A stretch of DNA of 58,192 bases from Thermogemmatispora sp. (GTDB lineage: Bacteria > Chloroflexota > Ktedonobacteria > Ktedonobacterales > Ktedonobacteraceae). Positions 17,597-25,155 of this stretch are shown here, one piece after another. The translations under genes and the position numbers were made by a program. How positions within the stretch are numbered: position 1 is the first letter of the stretch; each line of letters starts with the position of its first letter. The notes under the pieces were generated by a model that saw only the letters and a list, made by a program, of their open reading frames with translations, did not search any database and was not told the DNA's origin. The stretch covers positions 1 to 58,192 of the forward strand of contig NZ_JADGIA010000006.1 in NCBI RefSeq assembly GCF_019683635.1, given 5' to 3'.

Positions 17597-17816
17597 CTGG
17601 AAGCAAACCCTGGCTACCCTTGGGGAAGAGCCAGCGGCGACCTTGTCACTCGCTGGCCGGGCTGCTTGCCCAGCCAGCCGGTAGACTTGGCGGGCAAGCA
17701 GGTTCTGGCGGTGAGAGACGAGGGCCAGAGAGGAGAGGAGTGGGTTAGCAGGCAGAAGGCGAGGCGCAACGAGGGGGCCGGGAGTGGTTTCGTTCCAAGA
17801 GCAAGGAGCAACAGCT

Positions 17817-18770
17817 ATGGTCGCACCAGCCCTGCAGAGCGAAGAAGCTCTTTTGAATCGTATCCGCAGGCAGCAGCTCGTCGAATCGCTGGAGCACATG
17901 AGTCCGCTCTATCTGGAAGGGATCAAGCGCATCCTGACGGTCTCTGCCGATACCGAGCTGATCAGTGCTCCGGCCTATTATCATGCTGCTGTGCATGCCC
18001 CCACCTTGAACGCCTTTGGCTCTGCTGTGTCCATTATTCAGGATGAGCTAGGGCACGCGCACATTGCCTATCGCCTGCTGCGCGACCTCGGTGTTGACAC
18101 CGAGCAGCTCATTTTTGAGCGTGATCCGCGCCAGTTCAAGTACCCCTATGCCTTTGATGTGCCGCTTGATAACTGGGTAGAGCTGATTGTCGCCAATGCC
18201 TTCTACGACCGGGCTGGCTATGTGTTGCTCAGCGACATCTATCACAGCACCACCTTCGGGCCCTGGAAGCGGGCGCTGGTGAAAGTGGACAAAGAGGAGA
18301 CCTTTCATCTGCGTCACGGCGAGCAGTGGATGCGGCGTCTCAATGCCACGCCGGAAGGTCACGAGCAACTGCAGAGGGCCGTCGACTGGATGTTTCTGCT
18401 AACTGTCGAATGGTTTGGCCTGCCCGACGATCTGAAAAAGCACAGCGAGCAGCTGGAGTACGGTTTCAAAGGGCACACCAACGACGAGTTGCGCCAGATC
18501 TGGATGTCGACGGCGGTGCCGCTCTGCGAAGAGCTGCAGCTAAAGGTACCTGCGCACTACGATCCAGAGCAGCAGAAATATGTCCTGGACTGCCCTTTCC
18601 CGGCCCATTTCGACGCCAAAGCCAAGCGCTGGCTATTGGAGGAAGGCCCCTGCAGCTGGGACGACGTACTCAAGCGCTGGAAAGCGCGCGGCCCGGCTAA
18701 CGAGGAGTTTGTCGGTCTGATTCAGCGCGGCAAGCGCGAGATGCTACGTCTTTTGGAGCAAGAGCCATGA
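17817..18770 (+). CDS. PaaA-like phenylacetyl-CoA epoxidase large subunit
   Basis: ATG 17817 is preferred to the upstream GTG at 17784 because AAGGAG lies eight bases before it. The 317-residue product has a ferritin-like diiron fold. Two ExxH motifs are visible, in IQDELGHAHIAYRLL (about 75-90) and DKEETFHLRHGEQW (about 158-171). The TNDELRQ...VPLCEELQLKVP block near 225-250 matches the PaaA signature. PaaA is the catalytic subunit that epoxidises the ring of phenylacetyl-CoA. It overlaps the next gene by ATGA. Substrate identity is inferred only. Confidence 0.87.
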   Translation: MVAPALQSEEALLNRIRRQQLVESLEHMSPLYLEGIKRILTVSADTELISAPAYYHAAVHAPTLNAFGSAVSIIQDELGHAHIAYRLLRDLGVDTEQLIFERDPRQFKYPYAFDVPLDNWVELIVANAFYDRAGYVLLSDIYHSTTFGPWKRALVKVDKEETFHLRHGEQWMRRLNATPEGHEQLQRAVDWMFLLTVEWFGLPDDLKKHSEQLEYGFKGHTNDELRQIWMSTAVPLCEELQLKVPAHYDPEQQKYVLDCPFPAHFDAKAKRWLLEEGPCSWDDVLKRWKARGPANEEFVGLIQRGKREMLRLLEQEP

Positions 18771-19120
18771 CGGCGGTCTATCCATCGCTGCGTACGCATC
18801 CTGCCGACGATCCCAGTTGTCCGGCCCTCTGGGATGCCCTGCGCGAGGTGACCGATCCCGAGATCCCCATCAGCGTCGTCGACATGGGGCTGATCGTCGA
18901 CCTGAAGCAGCACGGCGGCGTCGTCACCGTGAAGCTGACCTTCACGGCCCTGGGCTGTCCCGCTATGGATTTCATTATGGATGATATTCGGGAGCGTCTC
19001 TTGCGCGAGCCGGGGGTGCGCGAAGTGCGCATCGAGGTGGTCTGGGAACCCGTGTGGAGCAAGGAGCGGCTGAGCGAGGAAGGCATCGAGCTGATGCGTA
19101 CCTGGGGGATCTCGGCATGA
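18767..19120 (+). CDS. PaaD N-terminal-type DUF59/MIP18 protein
   Basis: A 117-residue MIP18/DUF59 domain. REVTDPEIPISVVDMGLIVDL (about 26-46) is the family hallmark, and TFTALGCPAMDFI (about 62-74) holds the conserved reactive cysteine. VVWEPVWSKERLSEEGIELMR is typical of PaaD, SufT and related iron-sulfur or iron-site assembly factors. Canonical PaaD carries a C-terminal zinc ribbon after this domain. Here the protein stops, and the ribbon is encoded separately at 20374. It overlaps paaA and paaB by ATGA on both sides. Confidence 0.87.
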   Translation: MTAVYPSLRTHPADDPSCPALWDALREVTDPEIPISVVDMGLIVDLKQHGGVVTVKLTFTALGCPAMDFIMDDIRERLLREPGVREVRIEVVWEPVWSKERLSEEGIELMRTWGISA

Positions 19121-19395
19121 AGAGCATGAATAGCGATCCGCAAGCCCTGTCTGGCGCTGGGGCGGAAGCCGGCCTCGGCCCGGACCAGCCCCGACGTGAG
19201 GCCCTCAATGAGCGGCGCGTCTGGCATGTCTACGCACGGCGCAGGTACGATGAGCCGCTGCACGAGATCGGCAATGTGGTGGCCGACGATGTGGAGCTGG
19301 CCCGGGTCTATGCGCGCAGCATCTACGACGAGTTTACCTGGATCGAAATGGTGCTGGTGCCGCGCGATTGCATTGTGACCGTGATTGCTCCCTGA
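19117..19395 (+). CDS. PaaB-like small subunit
   Basis: A 92-residue protein whose second half, VWHVYARRRYDEPLHEIGNVVADDVELARVYARSIYDE, matches the PaaB fold (a small beta-sheet subunit linking PaaA and PaaC; the usual start is VFVRxxRGLxHxHxGS). The first ~25 residues are a low-complexity extension absent from short PaaB proteins. ATG 19117 overlaps the stop of the DUF59 gene by ATGA. A longer frame from 19054 would overlap further and is less likely. Confidence 0.78.
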   Translation: MKSMNSDPQALSGAGAEAGLGPDQPRREALNERRVWHVYARRRYDEPLHEIGNVVADDVELARVYARSIYDEFTWIEMVLVPRDCIVTVIAP

Positions 19396-19508
19396 CCCGC
19401 CCGGACGGCCTGGCTCGCTGGAGTGGAGGGACCCCTCGGCCTGGAAGGAGAGGCAGGCGTCGCTTCAGCGAGGTCTGGGGTACATCTGAAAAGGGCTGAG
19501 AGGACAGG

Positions 19509-19583
19509 ATGGCCACGCCGCGCTATTGGAGACGGTTGTGGCTTCCTCCTCAGCTGCAAGGTAAAGTGAGCTTGGTGCTATGA
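19509..19583 (+). CDS. 24-codon ORF coupled to paaC
   Basis: ATG 19509 follows GAGAGGACAGG, a good ribosome-binding site, and an in-frame stop lies just before it. The predicted peptide MATPRYWRRLWLPPQLQGKV and a few more residues is basic and aromatic. Its stop (TGA 19581-19583) overlaps the paaC ATG (19580) as ATGA, like the other junctions of the cluster. It may act as a translational coupler for paaC, whose own SD is weak, rather than as a functional protein. Confidence 0.5.
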   Translation: MATPRYWRRLWLPPQLQGKVSLVL

Positions 19584-20377
19584 CTGGTACTGCTGCTGCA
19601 CGCATCGATAACGCGGCGCTCTTCGCGGTGCTGGCCTCGCTGGCGGACAACAAGCAGGCGATGGGACGGCGCTATGCCTACTGGGCCAATGGAGCGCCCG
19701 CCCTGGAAGCGGCTGTGGCCGCCGCTGCGATGACTCAGGATGAGATCGGCCACGCGCGCACGCTGTATCCGCTGCTGGAAGATTTCGCTCAGGCCGCTGC
19801 TGACCCTCGCCAGGTGGCTCCCGAAACGCGGACGCTGCGCTATCATCTGGCCTTTCTCGATGGCGAATTCGCCAGCTGGTCCGATTTTGTGGCCACGAAT
19901 TTCCTGCTGGATGGGGCGCTGACGACCTTTTTCGAGGCCGCGCAGCACTCGGCCTATGAGCCATTGCGGCAACGTGCCCGCAAGATTGTGCAGGAGGAAC
20001 AGGTGCACCGCGCGCATGCTGAGGGCTGGGTGCGACGCCTGGCGAAGGCCGGAGGCGCGGTACGCCAGGCCCTGGTCTCCTCGCTGCAACGCCTGTGGGA
20101 GGAAACGCTCTGCTGGTTCGGCCCCGATGATGACCCGGTGATGAGCCAGCTCTATCGTGAAGGCTTCATCGATGCCCCACCGGCAGAGCTGCGCAGCCGC
20201 TACCTCCAGCGAGTGATGCCTCTGCTTGAGGGCCTCGCCATTGAGATGCCCGCCCGTTTCGATCCCGAGGGCAAGCGCTGGCTGCCGAGGGAGGCTCTTC
20301 CCTGGGAACGCTGGGAGGCCGAGAGCCGCCGCCTGCGTCCCGCTCTCCATGAGACGACGGGGGAGGGCCAGCCATGA
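19580..20377 (+). CDS. PaaC-like second large subunit
   Basis: A 265-residue ferritin-like protein related to the first subunit. ADNKQAMGRRYAYWANGAPALEAAV near the N-terminus resembles PaaC (LADDxLxLGQRLxEWxGxAPxLE). In E. coli PaaC the iron-ligand ExxH motifs are degenerate. Here two are present, in TQDEIGHARTLY (about 54) and QEEQVHRAHAEGW (about 140). The end (AELRSRYLQRVMPLLEGLAIEMP) resembles PaaA. Thus it may hold a metal site as well as play the structural PaaC part. It overlaps the next gene by ATGA. Confidence 0.84.
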   Translation: MTGTAAARIDNAALFAVLASLADNKQAMGRRYAYWANGAPALEAAVAAAAMTQDEIGHARTLYPLLEDFAQAAADPRQVAPETRTLRYHLAFLDGEFASWSDFVATNFLLDGALTTFFEAAQHSAYEPLRQRARKIVQEEQVHRAHAEGWVRRLAKAGGAVRQALVSSLQRLWEETLCWFGPDDDPVMSQLYREGFIDAPPAELRSRYLQRVMPLLEGLAIEMPARFDPEGKRWLPREALPWERWEAESRRLRPALHETTGEGQP

Positions 20378-20607
20378 GCGAGGAGACTGGTTCTGGGTGG
20401 GCACATGTTGAGGAACCCTCGCCCCGTAGCGGGCGACCGCGCTGTCCTTTCTGTGGCTCGACAGAGACAGAGCTGTTCTCTCTCTTCGGCCAGCAGCTGT
20501 TGACAGCGCAATATTATTGTAACAGGTGCCATACTCCATTTGAGTATATCAAGGGCGATGATGTCCTTGAAGATGCGAAGGCGAAGCTGACTTCGTCTGA
20601 GGAGTAG
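20374..20607 (+). CDS. PaaD C-terminal-type zinc ribbon protein
   Basis: A 77-residue protein that is essentially one zinc ribbon: RCPFCGSTETELFSLFGQQLL followed by QYYCNRCHTPFEYIKG. The CxxC pairs and the FxPFEYxK ending match the C-terminal ribbon of canonical PaaD (CPRCxS...CxxCxxPFxYFK). It overlaps paaC by ATGA and is followed 15 bp later by an enoyl-CoA hydratase. Together with the DUF59 protein at 18767 it would reconstitute PaaD from two polypeptides. Confidence 0.84.
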   Translation: MSEETGSGWAHVEEPSPRSGRPRCPFCGSTETELFSLFGQQLLTAQYYCNRCHTPFEYIKGDDVLEDAKAKLTSSEE

Positions 20608-20622
20608 AAAGGAAGAGCTGCG

Positions 20623-21432
20623 ATGACAACGACGACAGAGCGCGAGCGGACGCTGGTCAACTATAGTGTGAGCGACGGGGTGGCCATCATCGAGCTGACG
20701 AATCCACCGGCCAATACCTACAGCTATGAGATGATGCGCCAGCTTGATGAGGCGATCCTGCAGGCGCGCTTTGATGAGAACGTCCATGTGCTGATCTTGC
20801 GCGGAGCAGGTGAGCGCTTCTTCTGCGCCGGGGCGGATATCAGCATGCTCAATTCGGTCTCGCCGACCTACAAATACTATTTCTGCCTCCACGCCAATGA
20901 AACCCTGCTGCGACTGGAGCAGACGCCCAAGCTCGTGATTGCGGCCCTCAACGGTCACACTGTCGGCGGTGGTCTGGAGATTGCTCTGGCCTGCGATATC
21001 CGCATTGCGCGGCGCAATGCTGGCAAGATCGGCCTGCCGGAGGTCTCACTCGGTGTCCTGCCTGGCACCGGCGGAACCCAGCGCCTGGCGCGGGCTTTGC
21101 CGAAGAACAAGGCCATCGAGTTAATGACCGAGGGCAAGCTGATCAGCTTTGAGGAGGCCCAGGAGCTTGGCCTGGTCAATTATATCTATGAGTCTGAGAA
21201 CTACTGGGAGCAGGTCATGGCCTACGCCAAGCGCTTCTGTCCACCTAATAGCGCCTCGCGCACGGTCGGTCGCATCAAGCGGGCTGTGCAGTCGGGCGCG
21301 GAGGTTGCGCTGGCTGAGGGCCTGGCTCTGGAGCGGGAGCTGCAGCAGCTCTGTTTCCAGAGCGAGGATGCAAAGGAAGGGCTGGCTGCCTACATCGAGA
21401 AGCGCCAGGAGAAGCATTTTACAGGACGCTGA
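20623..21432 (+). CDS. Enoyl-CoA hydratase/isomerase (PaaG/PaaF-like)
   Basis: A 269-residue crotonase. Oxyanion-hole segments are RFFCAGADISML (about 66) and NGHTVGGGLEIALACDIRIA (about 108-127). The acid residues lie in IGLPEVSLGVLPGTGGTQRLAR (about 137-158), with both catalytic-type glutamates (GLEIA and LPEVS) present. AAYIEKRQEKHF is the usual C-terminal end. It lies 15 bp after the zinc-ribbon gene, with AAAGGAAGAG before ATG 20623, so it is in the same operon. Hydratase versus isomerase (PaaF versus PaaG) cannot be decided from sequence. Confidence 0.88.
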   Translation: MTTTTERERTLVNYSVSDGVAIIELTNPPANTYSYEMMRQLDEAILQARFDENVHVLILRGAGERFFCAGADISMLNSVSPTYKYYFCLHANETLLRLEQTPKLVIAALNGHTVGGGLEIALACDIRIARRNAGKIGLPEVSLGVLPGTGGTQRLARALPKNKAIELMTEGKLISFEEAQELGLVNYIYESENYWEQVMAYAKRFCPPNSASRTVGRIKRAVQSGAEVALAEGLALERELQQLCFQSEDAKEGLAAYIEKRQEKHFTGR

Positions 21433-21620
21433 GACCAGATCTCCATCGCCACGCCAGATAACCAGCCTCTATCAACGACCTGGCTCAGCGATGTAATCGG
21501 ATCTGCCCGCTGTGGGAAGAGTGCGACGGCGGCAGCGCGGCTTGGCGTAAGGGCCTGTCTGCTCTGCGGTGGTGGTCGTGCTCTTCCCAATCCTACCGCT
21601 TTACGCCTGCGGTTCTGAGG

Positions 21621-21629
21621 TGCTACAAT
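21621..21629 (+). promoter_or_regulatory. Extended -10 TGCTACAAT before second hydratase
   Basis: TGC-TACAAT lies 65 bases before ATG 21694. TTTACG about 18 bases upstream is a weak -35. Confidence 0.5.
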
Positions 21630-21668
21630 ATTCCTCAGCTTCGGCTTGGCGTCTTTTTTTCGGCAGAT

Positions 21669-21685
21669 GCAAGCAAGCAAGCAAG
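21669..21685. repeat. GCAA/AAGC tetranucleotide repeat before hydratase start
   Basis: About four AAGC/GCAA units abut the ribosome-binding region of the gene at 21694. Confidence 0.75.
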
Positions 21686-21693
21686 GAAAGACT

Positions 21694-22308
21694 ATGGCGG
21701 AGATTCATTTGCGGGAGCGCGATGGCGTGCTCTGGCTCATTCTCGATCGCCCTCCGCTCAATATCTTGACGATTGCCACGCTGGACGAGATCACACGTGC
21801 TTTGCGAGCTGCTGCGCAGAAGCCGCCACGCCTGCTCGTCATCACGAGCGCGGGCGAGCGGGCGTTTAGTGCAGGCGTTGATATACGTGATCATCTCGAT
21901 GGGCGTGAGCGAGAAATGCTGCGTGCGGTCTACGACAATTGCGCGGCTTTTGAAGAGCTGCGGAGCCGAGGAATCCCGACGGTAGCCCTGGTCAAAGGCT
22001 ATGCCCTCGGTGGTGGCTGTGAGTTAGCGGCCCTCTGCGATACGGTCATCGCGCGCGAAGACGCTGTCTTTGGCTTACCCGAAGTGACTCTAGGAGTTTT
22101 CCCACCGGTAGCTGCCGCTTACTTTCCCTCTCTGATCGGCTATCAGGCCACCATGCGTCTCATCTTGACCGGCGAGACGCTTAAGGCAAGTGAGGCCTTC
22201 CGCCTTGGTCTGGTGCATCAGGTATTGCCGTCGCGGCGCTTCCTGAGCGAGGCCGAGGAGTTACTGGTGATGCTGGCCACGCTAGGCCGCTGCCAGTCAC
22301 GGTCGTGA
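21694..22308 (+). CDS. Enoyl-CoA hydratase-like protein, short C-terminus
   Basis: ATG 21694 has AAGGAAAG upstream; the longer frame from 21646 would be encoded by the repeat. The 204-residue product has the crotonase core: WLILDRPPLNILTIATLDEI, RAFSAGVDIRDHL (about 54), VKGYALGGGCELAALCDTVIA (about 98-118) and FGLPEVTLGVFPPVAAAYFP. The PPLNILTIATLDEI start resembles cyclohexa-1,5-dienecarbonyl-CoA hydratases. It ends about 50 residues before the usual C-terminus (VMLATLGRCQSRS), missing the helix that helps form the active site and trimer. I found no simple frameshift that restores the usual ending. Confidence 0.8.
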   Translation: MAEIHLRERDGVLWLILDRPPLNILTIATLDEITRALRAAAQKPPRLLVITSAGERAFSAGVDIRDHLDGREREMLRAVYDNCAAFEELRSRGIPTVALVKGYALGGGCELAALCDTVIAREDAVFGLPEVTLGVFPPVAAAYFPSLIGYQATMRLILTGETLKASEAFRLGLVHQVLPSRRFLSEAEELLVMLATLGRCQSRS

Positions 22309-22545
22309 GAGCCTTCACGACGCAAAACCTCCCTCTGAACTTCTCCGCCACCGGCTTGGCTCCCTTGATTGCCAATGGACAGGCCAGCCCCAGGAGACGT
22401 AAACCCTGACCCTGACCCTGCTGTGGCCAGAGGAACTTTCTGACGGCTTTCAGCGTCCTTCCCATGAAGGGAAGGCAGCAGCCTCTGCGGAGCTGCCCTA
22501 GTGAGCTGAGCAATGCAGAAATTGTTGGGCGTAAGGAGATCATGT

Positions 22546-23094
22546 ATGCGTCGTAGCAAGGTTTATGGTATTCGTTGCAGATCATGGTGGTTTGTCATTG
22601 TTCCAGCCTTAGTGGCGCTGCTGATGGGACTGAGTGCCTGTGGCACTAACGCCTCAACGACCAGTGCGGCCAGTCAAGCGACTTCCTCGCCGACGAAAAG
22701 TGTGTCCACACCCACGGCTACGGTTGTCAAAGGCTATGGCACCAGTCATGGCTGTCCCAGCGATGCGGTGGTCAATACGCCATTGCCGGCTCAGGCGGTG
22801 CTGGTGAAGAGCACACAGAACGGGCAGACAATCAAGGTGCGCCAGGGCACGCTGGTGGTCTTTGAGATGCCCTTTGGCCAGCGCTGGGAGACGCCGGCAG
22901 GCTCTCAGGGAGTACTGGAGCTGCAGCAGCCAGCGGGTTATGCCTCTCAAGAGACTCACACCTGCATCTGGCGCTATGTAGCCCAGGGCACTGGTCAGAG
23001 TGAAGTCGTCTTTACTGCTCGCGCGCTCTGTCAACCACATCAACTCTGCCCGCAGTATGTTCTGCGTCTCTCCTTCACCATTACTGTGCAGTAA
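22546..23094 (+). CDS. Secreted lipoprotein, unknown function
   Basis: ATG 22546 follows GTAAGGAGATC. The 182-residue product has a basic start, a hydrophobic signal (WWFVIVPALVALLMG) and a lipobox LSAC with Cys at about 32. A Ser/Thr-rich linker follows, then a beta-rich domain with four or five cysteines. The domain's layout (GQTIKVRQGTLVVFEMP ... GYASQETHTCIWRYVAQG ... LRLSFTITV) is loosely like chagasin/I42 protease inhibitors, but their key loop motif NPTTGY is absent. The function is unknown. Confidence 0.72.
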   Translation: MRRSKVYGIRCRSWWFVIVPALVALLMGLSACGTNASTTSAASQATSSPTKSVSTPTATVVKGYGTSHGCPSDAVVNTPLPAQAVLVKSTQNGQTIKVRQGTLVVFEMPFGQRWETPAGSQGVLELQQPAGYASQETHTCIWRYVAQGTGQSEVVFTARALCQPHQLCPQYVLRLSFTITVQ

Positions 23095-23119
23095 AGCGTG
23101 TGGCGAAATAGAATGCTGA

Positions 23120-23142
23120 AGACGCCGGCGAGTCTGGCGTCT
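23120..23142 (+). terminator. Weak hairpin after lipoprotein gene
   Basis: AGACGCC (23120-23126) pairs with GGCGTCT (23136-23142). The following sequence has only a few Ts, so termination is uncertain. Confidence 0.4.
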
Positions 23143-23262
23143 GGCGCAGCGCTCTACTTTGTCTGTCTGCTTCGTTAGAGAGCGTGGCTTGCCGCCGGAG
23201 CGACCTGGCCCTTTCCTGAGCTGTGCTCGTCGCTTGGACAACAAGGGGCCAGGAAATGGATC

Positions 23263-24612
23263 TTAGAGATCTTCTGCAGCCTGCTCAGTTCCCGGCCTGT
23301 CGGGGGCTGCAGGCGGTCGCTGTTCTGCATCAACATCAGGGTCGGTGTGGGCCTGGTGATCACGCAAAGAGGGAAGTCCGAGCAAGAGCCAGCGCATACT
23401 GAGTCCCTGGACGAGCAGCGTGAAGAGTACAACCGCACCAGTAGAGGCCAGGATGAGAGGACGCTGCGGCAGCGTCAGCGGCAGTGCCAGGGCCAGAGCG
23501 AGCGAAAGCGCGCCGCGTAGTCCTCCCCAGAAGATTACCAGTTGCCAGGCGAAAGGAAGCATGCCCTTGCGTCCGGCAATGGTCAGGCCGGAGCGAGCAG
23601 CCAGCAGCAGAACGAGCAACAGGCGTGCCAGCAGCACCACACCGATGGCAAAGGCTGCGCTCAGCAGACTGGCCAGAGTTCCCCCTGGCAGCGGTGGCAG
23701 CGCCAGCGGATTCAGCTGGACACCGATCAGCAGGAAAAGCAAGGCGTTGGCGATGAAAGCCACGACGCTCCAAAAAGTGTCGACCGCGGTGCGTGTGGCG
23801 ACGGACATGCCGATGCGCCGGCCATAATTGCCGAGGAGCAGACCGGCCACGATCACTGTAATGATGGCCGAGAGGTGGAGGCGGTCCGCCAGCAGGTAGA
23901 GGCCGTAGGCGGCGAGGATCGTGAGGCTGATCTCGCTCAGGGCATCGTCGATGTGGCGGAGCAGTTGGCAGAGCAACCAGCCGCCGACGAGGCCCAGAAT
24001 GATGGCTCCCCCGCCCTCTAACAGGAAGAGCAGCAAGTCCATAAGGGGCAGAGGCAGGCCCGCCGCGGCAGGCAGGCTTGGCTTCCCTGAAGAGGCCAGC
24101 AGGGTGACGGCCAGGAAAACCTGGTAGAGCGCGCCCGCCATGCCGTCGTTGAAAAGGCTTTCGCCCTCGATAATCACCGAAAGACGCTCGTCGAGTTGGA
24201 GCTGGCGGAAGAGGCTCAGCACAGCCACCGGATCGGTAGGTGACAGAATGGCTGCCAGCAGGAAAGCGGCTCCCCAGTCCAGTCCTTCCAGCCAGTGGAG
24301 CAGGGCAGCGATCAGACAGAGCGAGAGAAGCAGCCCCGGGCCCGCGAGAAAGAAGATACTGCGCCACTCGCTCTTGAGCAGTTGCCAGTTTAGTGACCAG
24401 GCCCCCTCAAAAAGCAAGGCTGGCAGGAAGACGAAGAGCACCAGCTCAGGGTCAAGCTGCAAGGGCGGAAGAAGATGAAGCGCGCTTAAGAGCAGTCCGA
24501 CGATGACCAGACCCAGGGTATAGGGAACGGCGACCCGGCGTGTGACCAGGATGGTCGCAAGGGCAATCAGCAAGAAGAGGATAAGGTAGCTCTCCACCAG
24601 TGGAATCGGCAT
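23263..24612 (-). CDS. CPA1-type Na+(K+)/H+ antiporter
   Basis: A 449-residue inner-membrane protein with about 12 hydrophobic helices. The hallmark region SPTDPVAVLSLFRQL (about 131-145) and IEGESLFNDGMAGALYQVF (about 154-172, with the ND pair for ion exchange) place it in the monovalent cation:proton antiporter-1 family (NhaP-like). FWGGLRGALSLALALALP near 375 is also typical. It exchanges internal Na+ or K+ for H+ and so controls pH and salt. The C-terminus is short with no RCK/TrkA domain. A promoter and a leader terminator lie 240-350 bp upstream. Confidence 0.93.
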   Translation of the reverse strand: MPIPLVESYLILFLLIALATILVTRRVAVPYTLGLVIVGLLLSALHLLPPLQLDPELVLFVFLPALLFEGAWSLNWQLLKSEWRSIFFLAGPGLLLSLCLIAALLHWLEGLDWGAAFLLAAILSPTDPVAVLSLFRQLQLDERLSVIIEGESLFNDGMAGALYQVFLAVTLLASSGKPSLPAAAGLPLPLMDLLLFLLEGGGAIILGLVGGWLLCQLLRHIDDALSEISLTILAAYGLYLLADRLHLSAIITVIVAGLLLGNYGRRIGMSVATRTAVDTFWSVVAFIANALLFLLIGVQLNPLALPPLPGGTLASLLSAAFAIGVVLLARLLLVLLLAARSGLTIAGRKGMLPFAWQLVIFWGGLRGALSLALALALPLTLPQRPLILASTGAVVLFTLLVQGLSMRWLLLGLPSLRDHQAHTDPDVDAEQRPPAAPDRPGTEQAAEDL

Positions 24613-24847
24613 CTAAAGCGGCTCCCCCTTTCTTCAGACGAAGGGCAAGCGTGCCCGTCTCGCTGCGCGCCTGGCTCGCTCTGTTCCCCTCTGATCCGGC
24701 TCGGCCTGCCCGTGCTGAACTGGGTCTGATCCGCCTGCTTCAGCCAGCGCAGGCGTTGCATGGGCGTAGAGGCAGCAGGAGGCAGCGCAGGGAAAGCTGG
24801 CTCTACATTGAGCGGAGCGGGCAAGACAAGACAGCGCGCAAAGAAAA

Positions 24848-24886
24848 GAGGAATGCCGGGGCCGACCAGACTTCCCGGCACTCCTC
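24848..24886 (-). terminator. Terminator-like hairpin inside the antiporter leader
   Basis: On the minus strand GAGGA-G-TGCCGGG pairs with CCCGGCA-T-TCCTC (one mismatch), followed by TTTTCTTTG. It lies about 45-80 bases after the predicted start near 24928 and about 235 bases before the antiporter ATG, so it could end a short RNA or attenuate the gene. Confidence 0.65.
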
Positions 24887-24934
24887 AGTTTATGAGCGAG
24901 AACGCAATATGTGCTTCCGATACTTATCCACTTT

Positions 24935-24964
24935 AGTATAGGAGAGGATAGCTGGTGCTGGCAA
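24935..24964 (-). promoter_or_regulatory. Antiporter promoter TTGCCA-N18-TATACT
   Basis: On the minus strand TTGCCA (24964-24959) is followed after 18 bases by TATACT (24940-24935). It implies a leader of about 315 bases before the antiporter start. Confidence 0.6.
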
Positions 24965-25090
24965 GGGGGCGCTGCGCCCAACGGGGTGCTGCAGATTGGT
25001 TGAGCGTGTGACCAACCCTTTCCAAGCGGCCAGGCCATGAAAGCAGATGGGAAGGGGAGGCAAGAATTTTCAGAAAGATCCCCGATCCGC

Positions 25091-25119
25091 TTGTCAGTGA
25101 CGACCTCCTCTTCTATAAT
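25091..25119 (+). promoter_or_regulatory. CoxG-like gene promoter TTGTCA-N17-TATAAT
   Basis: TTGTCA (25091-25096) and TATAAT (25114-25119) are separated by 17 bases and end 37 bases before ATG 25156. This is the best full promoter in the window. Confidence 0.8.
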
Positions 25120-25155
25120 GAGGGCGGCAATTATTGATCTTTAAGGAATTATCCT

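Noticed and set aside
24924-24932. DnaA-box-like TTATCCACT
   Set aside because: It is single, one base off consensus, far from dnaA, and part of the antiporter leader.
24600-24941. Plus-strand 113-residue frame in the antiporter leader
   Set aside because: No ribosome-binding site or family pattern, and it covers the terminator hairpin.
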